Shown in pieces: positions 1 through 11,529 of a DNA stretch of 64,000 nt. This stretch comes from Cephalopachus bancanus (lineage: Eukaryota > Chordata > Mammalia > Primates > Tarsiidae). Location: NCBI GenBank assembly GCA_027257055.1, contig JAPVLO010000045.1, forward strand, positions 1,831,501-1,895,500. The letters run 5' to 3'. Below the pieces are notes generated by a model. That model was not told the DNA's origin. It was given only the letters and a program-made list of their open reading frames with translations, and made no database searches. The first letter of the stretch is position 1. Every line of letters begins with the position of its first letter. The translations under genes and the position numbers were made by a program.

Positions 1-80
1 CGAACCCGTGGGCTCAGGCAATCCACTCACCTCAGCCTCCCAAAGGTGTGGGATTACAGGCTGAGCCACCAAACCCAGCT
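1..80 (-). mobile_element. Alu fragment cut by the window edge
   Basis: The first 80 bases are the reverse complement of the start of an Alu left monomer. They contain the reversed forms of the B-box region, GGCTGAGGTGAGTGG and GGCTCAGCCTGTAATCC. The rest of the element lies upstream of the window. The GGCTCAGCCTG form places it with the younger lineage-specific Alus. Confidence 0.9.
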
Positions 81-1629
81 TCTAAATGAATTTAATAAAG
101 AAATGTAAAAGCAAAAATTCAATTCAGTAAAGTTACAGAACACCTACTCAGAATCATAAACTACAAATTCCTTCACGTACCTAAATAGGAGAATTCAAAA
201 CACACACAACACATGCATGCACACAAACACATTTGTAGTCATTTCTCACAGCCACATGTTAGAATGTGAAAAAAAATGTCAGAGATTGAGAGGAAAAGAA
301 AGAGAGAACAAAACCGGTTTTGTGTCCCTTAGTCTGATACTCATTTATTATACACCCTGGACATGTATTATCTTGGTTATCAGAGTGATGCACACTTGAG
401 AACTGTTTTGGTTTTTAAAACAGGCATGATATTAATCCATGTGGACAGCATATGTACACGTGGGAAGCCCATGGATTTGTGAGGAGAATCCCCTTAACAC
501 ATTAAATATTGTAGCCCTGATCATTCATGAAACATGCTTTTGACAATCGATTGTAAATCAAAGCAAGAACCATAAATCATAAATGTGAAAGTTGATGTTG
601 TATCAGAAAACTCTGACAAGTGGAAAAAGAAAAAACAAGAAGGTTTATTCATTCTGTCTATAAGAACTATGTAAAGAAAAACAAAGCTTTTTTACTTTTT
701 TTTCTTCTTTTCCCAGAAGAGAGAACAAGGAGAACTGGCAAAGAAACAACAGTGTAATGGAGACAATTTCTGGGCCACCCAGCTGCCTAATTACTGGCAG
801 CATCTCCGGATTTTTACAACATGCCTCCTGTGACACCACCCTTTGAAAAGAAATAATCCTGCATTGTTACAAAAACAAACAAAAAAATATATACGCCATC
901 ACAAAACAGCAACCCTAAACCTTCTAAGTAGAATAATTCAGGAAAGGATTTCATGTCATGAAAGACAAAGCAAAAGAATAAATAATTGCTTTGCAATTTC
1001 CCCCTCTAGTATTTTGAGAGGCCTATCCCATGTGTTAAGTTGAAACACCACTTTTAAAAATTTAAATGTTATTACAATCTAATCCAGCAAGATGAAAGCT
1101 TTGAACATCCAATTTATTTCAACATTTTATGTAGAAGGACAACAGTGGTGATAGTCATTGTTTAATGCAAAGCAAAATAAAAATAAAATGAAAATGAAAA
1201 GAGCAGTGGTCTTATGCAGCCTAGCACTTAAGATATTCAAGCAGAACTACTGTGGAATTATTTAACAATTCCCCTAAGTATCCTCTGCAATTTCTTATAA
1301 AAGATTCTTTAACAAAAACTTGAGAGGAGGTAAATGGGCTATAGCTGTGTCCCTGTAGAAGCATCTCAGAAAAGACAAAGCAACAGTACATGCATTCCAG
1401 GGACAGCTAGCGTGTAGTAACATGACTTCTTGTGAGTTGTAGCTTGCTGTTTATTGGACAGTAATCTTCTCTGATAGTGCTTGCACACATCTGCAACATG
1501 AAACAAATGCGTTTGTATTAAAAAAGCATCTTTTGAAAAGATTTTGTTTGTTTTTAGAATAGTGAGATACTGTCTTATCTTTTCTTTGGAGAGGGCTTAA
1601 CAATCTTGGAGCCACTGATTGGAGGAAAC
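81..1629. other. Unique AT-rich DNA, no gene seen
   Basis: No repeat family, splice-bounded frame or RNA gene is recognisable. The short open frames on both strands (up to about 66 codons) have no family resemblance and are what AT-rich DNA gives by chance. Confidence 0.6.
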
Positions 1630-1960
1630 ACTGATTCATGCATTCATTCAATCATTCATCCAACATTCGAGTGCTTTTCATAGGTAGATCCTGTGAAGAG
1701 TCTAGAGGCACAAAGGTACGTGTGATGTGCTTTCTATCCCTGAAGGGCTCACAGCCCAGAGAAATTGGCATATATAAAAGCAAATTAGTGCTACCTAATG
1801 TTAAATATGCCATATTAGTTGTAGGAGCAAGGTAATTAGGAAGCACTGAGGAGGGATGACCCTTAGCCAAGAGTATGAGGAGAAAGTGTGAAACATAGTT
1901 TAAAAAACTCTGCAGGTAAGTTGTTCTAGACACAGAGGACAGTGCTTTTTCTTTGGTAAC
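1630..1960 (-). mobile_element. L2 LINE 3' end, degenerate
   Basis: It starts with CATTCATTCA-type repeats and runs into a degraded equivalent of the 'last bases of L2 read backwards' pattern, including a CTCACAGCCCAGAGAA segment matching the common 'gagcttacagtctagtg' block. Reading outward on the minus strand it ends in the TGAATGAATG repeat of L2. It is an old, heavily mutated non-coding copy. Confidence 0.65.
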
Positions 1961-2164
1961 ATTATATTTAGTAACAAACACACAGAGAAAGCAGTTCTTT
2001 TTTCATAGTTCTTTAAATCGACAAACAGCTAAAATGTGTTGATCTTTTAAATGGTCAGGTTTCTCAATAACTAATTTTCAATGCCACACGGAAGTCTGGT
2101 CCTAAGTATATATTATTTGAAAAAGAGGGAGAGGAATGGTAATAAATGATATTGTCTCTTTAGG

Positions 2165-2320
2165 ATGAGAGGTAGAATGACATAGTGTTTAAAGAATGCA
2201 ACTCTCCAAGAAGACTGCCTTGGTTTGAGTTCCAACTCCAGTACTTATCAGCTGTATGCTCTTGGGTAAACTACTCTGTGCCTCAGTTTTTTAGTCTATA
2301 AAATGGAAAGCTAATTTTAT
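2165..2320 (+). mobile_element. MIR SINE
   Basis: The order GACATAGTGTTTAAAGA, a tRNA-like GGTTTGAGTTCCA, TACTTATCAGCTGTATG, CTTGGGTAAACTACTCTG, TGCCTCAGTTTT and TAAAATGGAAAGC follows the MIR core consensus. The tRNA-like 5' part and core are present; the 3' part is lost or too diverged. Confidence 0.85.
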
Positions 2321-2591
2321 TTTCTATATTAGAGGTTTTGAATAATGTTTGTCAGGTGTTTAATTGGTTTTAAAATAATTTTGGTGCTTTTACTTTTAAA
2401 TATTGTGAAATAGATTTTCTATCTTGCTAGTCATCAGAAATAATATAGGTAAGATTCTATTGTCTCTTTCACTGGGATACCAATAGTATATTAGATCTAG
2501 TTGGTTTAGATAAATTAAAATAGAGAATTTGCTTTTCTGAAGTACTAACTTTAAGCATTATTGATATACATCAACCTAGCACAATAGTATA

Positions 2592-2878
2592 TCTTTTTTT
2601 TTTTGAGTTGGAGTCTCACTCTGTCGCCCAGACTGGAGTGCAGTGGCCGCTCCCGGCCACCGCAGCCTCGACCTGCTGGGCTCCGCGATCCTTCCGCCTC
2701 AGACTTCCGAGTAGCCGGAATTACAGGCATGTGCTACCACGCCCGGCTGATTTTTTGATTTATTGTAGAGATGAGGTCTCGCTGCCCAGGCGGGTCTCGA
2801 ACCCGCGGGCTCAGGCAATCCACTCACCTCAGCCTCCCAAAGGCGCGGGATTACGGGCTGAGCCACCAAGCCCGGCTT
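2592..2878 (-). mobile_element. Full-length young Alu (5-nt-deleted subfamily)
   Basis: A complete two-monomer Alu is read on the minus strand, with its poly(A) as the T run at about 2592-2604. Sense features are GGCTCAGCCCGTAATCCC, CCCGCGGGTTCGAGACCC (B box), CTGGGCAGCGAGACC (five bases shorter than GGGCAACTTGGCGAG), AAAAAATCAGCCGGGCG and CATGCCTGTAATTCCGGC. The right arm carries the GGCCGGGAGCGGCC inverted repeat. Many CpGs are intact, so it is young. An open frame of 110 codons over it is not a gene. Confidence 0.95.
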
Positions 2879-3215
2879 CAGCACACAGTTTTAAGAAGCT
2901 CTATGAACCCCAAGCCCAAGAAGCACAAATAAAATTGTAAGAAAGCACATCATAATCAAGTTACTCAAAACCAGTGATGAAAAGAAAAATGTTAAAAGCA
3001 GCCAGAGAAAAAGAGACACATTGTGTATAAAGTGGAAAAAGATAAGGATAGCAATACATTTTTTTTGTCAGAAACAGCATAAGCAAAAGACTGTAGAACA
3101 ACATCATTAAGGTATTGAGAAGAATAAAAAAATTAGCATTCTATGCCCACTGAAAATATTTCAAAAATTAAAGTGATTAAAAAAAACTTTTACAGACCTA
3201 TGACATTAAAAAGGA

Positions 3216-3600
3216 TTCATCCACTGTGTATATGTACCACATTTTTTTTAATCCAGTCTAGCTTCCATGGCAGCATGGTTGGTTCCATGTTTTTGCTATT
3301 GTGAATAGAGCTGCAACAAACATGTGTGTGCAGGTATCTTTTTTGTAGAATGATTTGAATTCCTCTATAAAAAAGGGATTGGCAGTAATAGGAAACTGTC
3401 GGGGGGGTGGGAATGGCAGTTGAGGGAAACTTCTAGGGGAGGGAAGGACACACCTCATCAAGAAGGGTACCTGCATAGTCAATGTTTGTATAACTAACCC
3501 TGAATATTATTATTCTTTATAATAAAAAAATAAAAGTGCAAAAATAAAATTAAAAATATAAAAAATAAGTAGGGAAAAAAAGAAAACAAAAATAGGATTT
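3216..3600 (+). mobile_element. L1 3' end with inverted 5' part (probable twin-primed insertion)
   Basis: 3225-3350 is antisense L1 from the end of ORF2 (GTGTATATGTACCACATTT, TTGCTATTGTGAATAGAGCT). From about 3375 the strand changes: a G-rich tract (GGGGGGGTGGGAATGG) and an A-rich end (AATAAAAAAATAAAAGTGC onwards) look like a sense L1 3' UTR and tail. Inversion of the 5' part of a truncated L1 is the known result of twin priming. The sense assignment of the 3' part is the weaker half, since L1 3' UTRs differ between lineages. Confidence 0.55.
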
Positions 3601-3798
3601 ATCAGCAGAATTACACTTAAGGAATGTAAAAGATAATTTCTCAGGCAGATGGAAAATGACACGAAATGAAAATGTGAGTCATACAAAGGAATGAGAAGTC
3701 TTGGAAATGTTAACTATGTTGGTATAAAGGTAAATTATTTTATTATTTTAAAACTCATTAAAAATAGTTAACTTTATTCTATTTTTATATTTTTAAAA

Positions 3799-4083
3799 TT
3801 TTTTTTTGAGTCAGAGTCTCACTGTCGCCCAGGCTGGAGTGCAGTGGCACACTCAAGACCACTGCTTCCTCAACCTGCTGGGTTCAGAAAATCCTTCCTC
3901 CTCAGCCTTCCAAGGAGCTGGAACCACAGGCATGTGCCACCATGCCTGGCTAATTTTAAAATTTATTATAGGGAAGAGGTCTCACCAAGTTGTCCAGGCT
4001 CTTGAACCCCTGGGCTCAAGCAATCCTCTCACCTCCACCTCCCAAATTGCTGGGATTACAGGCATGAACCACCACATCCGGCC
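3799..4083 (-). mobile_element. Older Alu, inside the L1M
   Basis: Both monomers are read on the minus strand: T run and GAGTCAGAGTCTCACTGTCG at the 5' side, GGATTACAGGCATGAACCACC at the 3' side. It has the ancestral ...GGCATGAACC form rather than GGCTGAGCC and few CpGs, so it is AluJ-like in age. L1M sequence resumes on both sides. Confidence 0.9.
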
Positions 4084-4494
4084 TAAGATAATCAACTTTA
4101 AACAAAAATAGCATGTAGTGCAGCACTTATATCATATATAGTTCTAAATACTTGACACATAACACATGATTAGGACAGAAGAAACTGAAGCATACTATTA
4201 TAAAGTTTTTATACAGTGGGTGAAATGGTATTATCACTTGAAGGCAAACTGTACACTATCTACTCTAAAGAAACCATTCAAATAATAAAATAGAATTACA
4301 GCTAAAATATGACAAAACATAATATGGAATAATAAAAATATATTCAATTCAGACATAGGCAAAAATATTTAAAAATAGAAAAAAGAAGAAGAAAAACAAA
4401 CAAAAAGGCCAAATAGAACAAGTAGAAAATAGCAAAATCATAGATTTAAACAAAACTAAACCAATAATCATGTTAATGGTAATAGTAGGCTAAG

Positions 4495-5030
4495 TCCTAA
4501 AATGGATCCAGAAGATTTTTCTCCCTAATATGATGAGATAATAGAGTCAGTGATTATATTAAATGAAATGGCAAAGGGAGACTACCTGAGTGGGTCTAAT
4601 CTAATTACTGAACTCTCTAAAATAAAAGAGATTTCTCTGCTGGGAAACAAATTCAAAGCACAGGAAAAGTTGGAGCCATTGCTGACTTGAAGACTGAGGG
4701 GACCACAAAGTGAGGAACCTGAGAAGGCTCTAGAAGTAGAAGAAAGGTTCTGGCTAACCAGCAAAGCAAGGAGAACCTCAGTCCTACAGTCATATACAAC
4801 TGTATTCTGCTAACTGCTTGAATGATCTGGAAGCAAATTCTTTCATAGAACTTCCAGATAAGAGCCCAGCCCAGCTACCACCTTGATTTTGGCCTTGTGA
4901 AACTAAGCAGAGAACCCATCTGAATGCACCTGGATTTCTGAGGAACAGATCTGGAAGCTAGTGAGTTGGTGTTGTTTTAAACTGCTAAATTTCTGGTGAC
5001 TTATGCAGCAGTAGAAAACAAATGCACTAG
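4495..5030 (+). mobile_element. MLT1-type MaLR solo LTR, inside the L1M
   Basis: The 3' half matches the MaLR LTR ending: CACCTTGATTTTGGCC, TGAGGAACAGATCTGG, GTTGGTGTTGTTTTAAACTG, CTAAATTTCTGGTGACTTAT, GCAGCAGTAGAAAAC. Early L1 ORF2 sequence resumes directly after it. This is a non-autonomous retrovirus-like LTR with no coding capacity. The 5' boundary is approximate. Confidence 0.7.
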
Positions 5031-6625
5031 TAAGGGTATAAACACCCCAATTAAAATACAGAGTTTGTAAAGTTGGATGAAAAAGCAAGGCCTACCTATA
5101 TGATGCCTATAAGAAGCCTACTTTAAATATAAAAGTAAAAATGTATGAAAAGTAAAGGCTGAAAAAAATTACCATTTCAACACTGATCAAGAGAAAGGTG
5201 TTGTGCCTATATTAATTTCAGACTAAGCAGATTTCAGACTAAAGAATATTACCAGGATAAAATGTTTATTTCATAATTAGAAAAAGAACATTTATACAGA
5301 AAACATAATAAATTGAGTCGTTTATGCTTCTAATATCATAGCTCTAAAATACAAAGAAAAAATTAAAGGAAAATTTGAAAGTGTTTTTAATGGAATGAAA
5401 ATTAAAATATCACTAAACACAAAAATTAAATCAATTACAGACCTAAATGTAAGACCTAAATGTAAGCTATAAAACTTCTGGGAAAAACATAGGAGAAATT
5501 TTTTTGCCCATGAGTTCAGCAAAGGTTCGTTATACCAAAAGCATGATCCATAAAGAAAAAAAGGTAATTTGAATTTCATGAAAATCCAAAGTTTCTGCTC
5601 TTTGAAAGAAACTCTTAAAAGAACGAACAACAGACTAGCACAAAGTATTTACAATTCATATATCTGACAAAGAATTTTTATTGATAAGATGGAAAGAACT
5701 TTCAAAATGTAAAAATATGATGACAATCAAAATGTAATAATATGATAATAAACAACCTAGTTTTAAAAATGAGTAAGATATTTAAACAGACAATTTATCA
5801 AAGAAGATACATGTGTAGAAAATAAGTACATAAAATTATGCTTAATGTCATGAGTTACTCAGTAAGTACAAATTAGACAAAAATGATATATCAGCATACA
5901 CCTATTGGAATGGCTAAAATAAAAAAGATTGACTCTACTAAGTATTGGCAAGAATGATAATTGGAATTCTCATACACTACTAGTGGGAATGTGAAATGGA
6001 ACAAATACTTTGGGGAAAAAAATAACAATTTCTTTAAATTAGTGTTTTCCTGTCACATGACCCAGACATTTTACTCCAAAGTAATTACCCAAGAGAAATG
6101 AAATCATATGTCAATGAATGATCCTAACCACTTTATGTTTAATAGTTCCAAACTGAAAACAACACAAATGCTTGTCAGCTGATGACTGTATAAAGAAATC
6201 ATCATCTGTACAAATGATGAACTTCTTTTACTCAAAAATAAAAGGGAGTGAATTACTGATATAACTAAAACATGAGTGAATTTCAAAATAATCATGTCAA
6301 GTGAAAGAATAGAAAACAAATAGTTACACATGGTACAATTTGTTTATTGAAGTTTCCAGAAAATGCAAACTAATTGAATGTAATAGAAAGCAAATCAATG
6401 GTTTTCTAGGAATGGTTGATGGGAGGATTGGAGAGGGAAGAAGAGTTGGATGGATTATAAAAGACACGAGGAAACTTTATAGGTGATCGATACGTTCACA
6501 ACATTGATGTGATGGCTTCACAGTGCATTCGTATGTCCAACCTAACAAATTGTGCATGCAAAATATATGCAGTTTGTTATATGTTAATTATATCTCAATT
6601 AAGATGTTAAATAAATGTGAAAAGA

Positions 6626-7170
6626 TAACAAGGCCTACTTGGAACAAATTTGAACTTCAATCTTGATAAAATGTAAAATCAATAAACAGAACACACACAA
6701 ATATACTTGTTCTAGCATAGATTTTGTCAAAATGGAATCTTGGTGGTGTCACTGGGAGCAGAGGGGATTTAGGAAATAAATTTACCTAGAGATTCGGATA
6801 CATTTTGTTAAGAAATTTATCAACATCTTAAAAATAGCTTTAGGATCAGATGATGTGGTAGTTACTATGGAAACTGTATGCTTGAGGCTGAATCACAGTG
6901 TGCAAAAGTTGTAAGTCAAAAGCACCTTACAGTATGAAGCCCTGCAGTTTCTCGCTCATCCTCCTGGCTTGGGAAGTAAAAATCACTTAATAAACTTAAG
7001 AATCTTCTCAAAGTACGTTTTCAAAACATTTTTTTGTGCCGTGTCCTTACTAGAATTTGACAACCCCAGGTACATAAGTTAAAGGTGACATTTTAACTGA
7101 CATGGAAAGCAGATTTTGCAATTATAAATCACTTATAAGAAACTAGTGTGGAAAACTACAGACCTCTTTT
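6626..7170. other. Unique DNA
   Basis: I see no repeat family, gene or RNA here beyond generic A-rich sequence. Confidence 0.5.
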
Positions 7171-7186
7171 AAACATGGCCATCAAC

Positions 7187-7483
7187 TGGGCAGAGTGGCT
7201 TATGTCTGGAATCCTCGCACTTTAGGAGGCGTAGGTGAGATGATTACCTGAGCCCAGGGGCTCAAGACCAGACTGGGCAACTTGGCGAGATCTCATCTCT
7301 ACAATAAATTTTAAAAATTAGCCAGACATGGTGGCTGTGCCTGTAATTTCAGCTACTTGGAAGGCTGAGGTGGAAGGAGCTCCCGAGTCCAGGAGGTCGA
7401 GGCTGCAGTGGCCATTAATGTGCTGCTGCACTCCAGCCTGAGCAACAGAGTGAGACTCCAATTCAAAAAACAAACAAAAAATA
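7187..7483 (+). mobile_element. Older full-length Alu
   Basis: Left monomer GGGCAGAGTGGCTTATG, the ancestral GGGCAACTTGGCGAGATC block, linker CTACAATAAATTTTAAAAATTAGCC, right monomer to CTGAGCAACAGAGTGAGAC, and an A-rich tail. Flanking AAACATGGCCATCAAC and AAACATGACTAACAA look like an imperfect target-site duplication, which sets the ends. Confidence 0.9.
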
Positions 7484-7490
7484 AAACATG

Positions 7491-8270
7491 ACTAACAAAT
7501 AAAAGGTGATTTATATGGTAGGTCAACTTATTCTATGAACAGAAGGGAATGGGAAAGCAGTTGAAGACTTCCGTGAGTTTTCCTGTTATCACCACTCCCG
7601 GATTTCATTATTTTCAACACATGTGCAAGAACTAGTTTTCCTTTGGCTATTTCACATAAGTGTAGGAGCGTATGTAGGTCTCAGCTATTTAAGGAGCCAG
7701 TAAAGAACCTGCCTTTTTAGACCTTACACAACAGGGTAATGACTTTCTGAACCATAAGAAGTTATTGTATTTCTGCTCTATCACACTCTAGTCCATATAA
7801 TTATTGCAGACTCTAGAGTCACTGAATCTGTAGTGTTTCTGGCTAGACATCAAACATAGCCTCAATCAGAGATATTTTTACCACTTGGTTCACTTGTTTT
7901 AATTATACCAGGTGTCTAGGATATTTTATTTTATTGAATCTACTAGATTTTCTGAAACCAACATAAAAAGGACTATAAAAGTGAACTTAAACATGAGCTC
8001 ATTTCTAATTTTAACAGTTGGAAATTGTCTCTGTTTTGCTAGTTAAGTTTGTTTCAGTTTAAGGGGGCAATCAAATTAGAATTGTGTTTAGGGTACTCTG
8101 TCTTCAAGTTATTGTTTGTGATTATGGCACCATGAATTAATATATTTTTCTTTCCTCTAAGGAAAATTCCGCCTTATACTTTCAGCATTCAATTTGTATT
8201 CTGGAGGTTTCGTATGGGGAAAAGTATACTTCCTTTCTCAGACCACATTCCTTCTAAAGGATTAAACTAA
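7491..8270. other. Unique AT-rich DNA
   Basis: No repeat or gene is recognised. Open frames are under 60 codons. Confidence 0.5.
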
Positions 8271-8274
8271 AATG

Positions 8275-8775
8275 TAAACAGATTCACCTCAAATCTTGCA
8301 GGCTTCCACTATAGTATAAAGTCCAAGTGACGTCTCATTACTATGTAGCTCTTGCCTACTTTATTGTCACCTACATCTATCCCTCTCCTTGCATTTACTC
8401 TAAAGACATGTGGAATAAGTTCCATTTCCCTAAATTCATCTTGCTTTTTAACCTTTCTATGACTGTACAAGCCTCCTGAGAACATTTGTCCTGTTTTCTA
8501 AATCCTGAGAATTTCTGAGTGTTGTTCCTTTGAAGCTTCTTCTGAGTTCCTCAAGGAGAGGAGTTCACTCTTTCACCACTTTCTCTTTGTGTACATTTCT
8601 TCATTAATACATTTACTATAGTGTATTGTACATGAGCATCCCTTTTATCAGACAGTCACCTGGTAAACAGCAGGGCTGTTATATTCACCTTTGTACTTTC
8701 TATATCTAGGGTGGTATCCAGTCCAGGTCACATCTACTGTCCCTTGTCTGGCCTCCTGGGTGGATATTGTGTTAG
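8275..8775 (+). mobile_element. L2 LINE 3' region
   Basis: The sense L2 pattern is visible though degraded: TATAAAGTCCAAGTG (equivalent of 'ataaagtccaaact'), a cysteine-rich pseudo-coding stretch with TTCTTCTGAGTTCCTCAAG, then CTTTGTACTTTCTATATCTAGG and a GTATCCAGTCC stretch equivalent to the 'gtatccccagtgcc' end block. Multiple stops; non-coding. Confidence 0.6.
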
Positions 8776-8779
8776 GACT

Positions 8780-9384
8780 ATAATTGGTAGTTTTTTATTT
8801 TATACAATGTTTAGGTCAAGGCTACAAGAATGCTAGAATCTTGCCCTATCAGTTTCTCAAGTTGTCCTATATTAGGCTGAAACAGGAGCAGGATATAAAT
8901 CAGATAATTGTAATTGCTATACAAAGCACCGTATTCTCAAAAGAAGAATTCTGGTCCAAGATTATGTTGGAATGTGTGACTTCATTTAAAGTTCAGGTGA
9001 GATCTCTTCTCTTCTGACTATTCAGTAGGAAGAAGGTAGTTTAAGGTATGTCTTTACATCTTGTTTTATGCAGTGGTTAAGAGCCCCATTAGAGCAATTG
9101 GGATCTAGTTAATCAGGTCTTTCCTTGCAGGAAAGAGGAGGGTCTAGGCAGAGGAGGCATAGAGCGAGGCTGAAAATGGACTCCTTCCCACACTGTGTGC
9201 AATATAAGGTGGCTGCTATAGTTAACAATACATTCCGGTTAGATGGTACTGTCATCTCAGACCATACAACTCTAATGCTCTTCACTAGATTAAAGATATT
9301 CATAGTGAATTTGGTGCTGGATTGGGGCAACACAAGCACAATACAAATAATTTCAAAAAGAAAATAATATCTAACCTCTATCTA
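8780..9384. other. Unique DNA
   Basis: No repeat family is recognised. Two overlapping open frames of 76-80 codons on opposite strands near 9109-9367 have no recognisable domain, and I treat them as chance. Confidence 0.5.
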
Positions 9385-9605
9385 GAAATTTTTATGTGTC
9401 TGGCACCTACTGTACACACTTTGTAAAGATTAGCTCATTTAATTCTCACAATAATCCATGAAACAGGAACTATTATTATAACTACAATCTGGGGACCAAG
9501 AAGTTCAGTAGCTTGTCTAAAATTACACAGGTAGTAAGTGACAGAACACAGGTGATTTACCCTGGAGCCTTAGCCCTTAGCCACTATATGTGTACTACAT
9601 TACAC
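9385..9605 (-). mobile_element. MIR SINE
   Basis: Reverse-complement MIR consensus in order: TGTGTCTGGCACCTACTG, TAGCTCATTTAATTCTCACA, ATGAAACAGGAACTATTATT, AAATTACACAGGTAGTAAGTG, ACAGAACACAGGTGATTTA, CTTAGCCCTTAGCCACTATA. Nearly the whole element is present, including the tRNA-like end. Confidence 0.9.
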
Positions 9606-9609
9606 ATGG

Positions 9610-10300
9610 TAGAACAGTTCCCTGGTACGAGTTACTGTTCCTTCTAGTTCCTGGAGATGCAGTGGGGAACAACAGAGACATGGCACTTGTCCTCACAAGG
9701 GTCATAGACTAGTGTTATACAATGTTATAACACATTGCGATGATAGAACCTAAAAGAGTTCCAAATCCATACTTTAGGGGGTAAATTAGAGTGTGTGGAA
9801 GAATATAAGTATGACAGACAGACTCGGTCAGACAGTATGGGTTGGGGAGGAGTTAGAGTCCTGGCATTAGCAAATCTCTGGGGTAAAAGAAAGCATAGCA
9901 TATTCAGGGAATTAACATTAGAAGCAAGGCTACAACTGTCCCACAAGCCATTTTAAATAGGTTGGATTTTATTCTTGCATGTTTTGTTTGAGATACTTGT
10001 GGAGTATCTAAGTAGAGATCTGTATCTGTAATTCAGTAAGAGTTTGGGGCTTCAAATGTTTATCTGGGGTCATTAGTCTGTAAGTGGAAATGTAAACCAT
10101 GGTATGGATGATGAGAATGTGTGACAAAATAAAAAGACATACATTAGCCTAAGTAGCACCCAAAATTAAGGAATGTCAATTGGTGAGAAGCTCAGAGGAT
10201 GGGGACACAAAGGAGTCACTGAAAGAGAAGATGAAGAACGTTATATCAGTAAGGCTTCAGATCCCGGAATTCTACGGAAGAGTAAATGGTCACTAGTAGA
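9610..10300 (-). mobile_element. L2-like LINE region, degenerate
   Basis: TAGTTCCTGGAGATGCAGTG, CACTTGTCCTCACAAGGGTC and the region to about 10300 follow the order of blocks seen upstream of reversed L2 3' ends (GGGGATACAGCAGTG, CCTGCCCTCATGGAGC, then weight/age-like G-rich blocks). The first 130 bases are the best supported; the extension to 10300 is tentative. Confidence 0.5.
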
Positions 10301-10519
10301 CAATACTGCAAAGGCAAAGACTAGAAAGTATCTATTGGACTTAGTAACAAAGTGGTCTAACTGATGAGAACAGATTCAAAGAAGTAATGGCAGTGGAAAC
10401 CACTCTACACTGGGTTGGGAGTGAGTAGGGCATGGGGAGTGAAGACTGTGAGTAGAGACAACTCAACTTTCTCAAAAGGCTTGGGTATCCATGTGAACTG
10501 AGTAGAAGGGAATGAAATG

Positions 10520-10655
10520 GTGTGGTCTTGTAGTCCATTGTCTGAACAGAGTATAAGCTTATTGAAAGCAAACATGTCCTTTGCATCTTTCACACATCAT
10601 ACTCAGATTCTAACTTGCATACATTAGATGCTTAATAAACTCAAAGATGGATTAT
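10520..10655 (+). mobile_element. L2 LINE 3' end
   Basis: ATAAGCTTATTGAAAGCAAA, then TTAGATGCTTAATAAACTCA match the L2 ending ('taagctccatgagggcagg ... taggtgctcaataaat'). It is short and mutated. Confidence 0.65.
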
Positions 10656-10659
10656 TAAT

Positions 10660-11527
10660 GGCAGTGATTTGTTTTATTAAAAAGCAATATGACATATATA
10701 ATAACATTTTGTACTATTATAATTTTTTGTGCACTCTATGAGTATAAAACATATTAAGATAACTAATATTTATGATATTCCTGTGTCAAGAAAAAAAGCA
10801 GAGAATTCATAAAGAACAAATGTATCATAAGGAGTATTGGGGTTAAGAATTATAGGGCATTTTTCAAATTAATAATTTGTAGATAAGGTATAATTCAGTA
10901 AACTGGCATATTTAATAAAACTATATTTATTAACTTTTTCTGAGAAAAGGAAATTGAACTTGCATGCAAGATTCTCAGGATTTAGCAATACCAAATTTTA
11001 ATTGCTATTACCTAGTATATATATGACTTGAGAAAATACAATGGTAAGTATTCAGCTGTTAAAATATGTCTAAACTTAATCTTAAAATATGGAGTTTTAT
11101 TTACAAAATATTGTTTCTTTTAGAAAAAATTTGATGAATCTTTATAAAGGAATCTCTTTTATCTATAGTGATGATAGGTAAGTAATGTTAATAGTTTTGA
11201 AGACTTCAAATTAAGTTTTTGGTCAATTTGCTCACATATTATTTTCTCCATTAATGTTTCATTCAATTACTTTTAAAATTAAAATTAATGAAAAAGCAAA
11301 GATATGGCTCTATAGTTTGTGAATATTTTATGCAACCACTTACTAAATTAGGAGACTGCATTTCAGGCAACTATCTACTTATTGGAAATTATCCAATGGA
11401 AACAATAGCCCTGGTTAGAAAGGCCACACATTGTGTTTCCTAGTGTGATGGTATGTTTGTAATTACAATGTCTATTATTCATGATATTGTGGATCACAGA
11501 GTAACTTGTGAAAAGTTCCCATCTGAT
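10660..11527. other. Unique, very AT-rich DNA
   Basis: No gene or repeat is recognised in this stretch. Confidence 0.5.
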
Positions 11528-11529
11528 TA

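Larger units (their letters stand above)
2885..6625 (+). mobile_element. Old L1M LINE, sense, with ORF2 deletion and nested insertions
   Basis: Collinear pieces of one old L1 are seen at 2885-3215, 3601-3797, 4084-4494, 5028-5435 and 5436-6625. Recognisable blocks include CACATCATAATCAAGTTACT, the GTTGGATGAAAAAGCAAGGC and AAGAATATTACCAGGATAAA blocks of early ORF2, and late-ORF2 / 3' UTR blocks (CACCTATTGGAATGGCTAAA, TCATACACTACTAGTGGGAA, TTATATCTCAATTAAG). Near 5436 the sequence jumps from early to late ORF2, so the endonuclease-to-reverse-transcriptase part is largely deleted. Many stops and frameshifts make it inactive. An L1 3' end, an Alu and an MLT1-type LTR interrupt it. That the five pieces are one insertion is inferred from their order. 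Confidence 0.8.

Noticed and set aside
1652..1981. 109-codon minus-strand frame
   Set aside because: It lies over a degenerate L2 3' end, which is non-coding.
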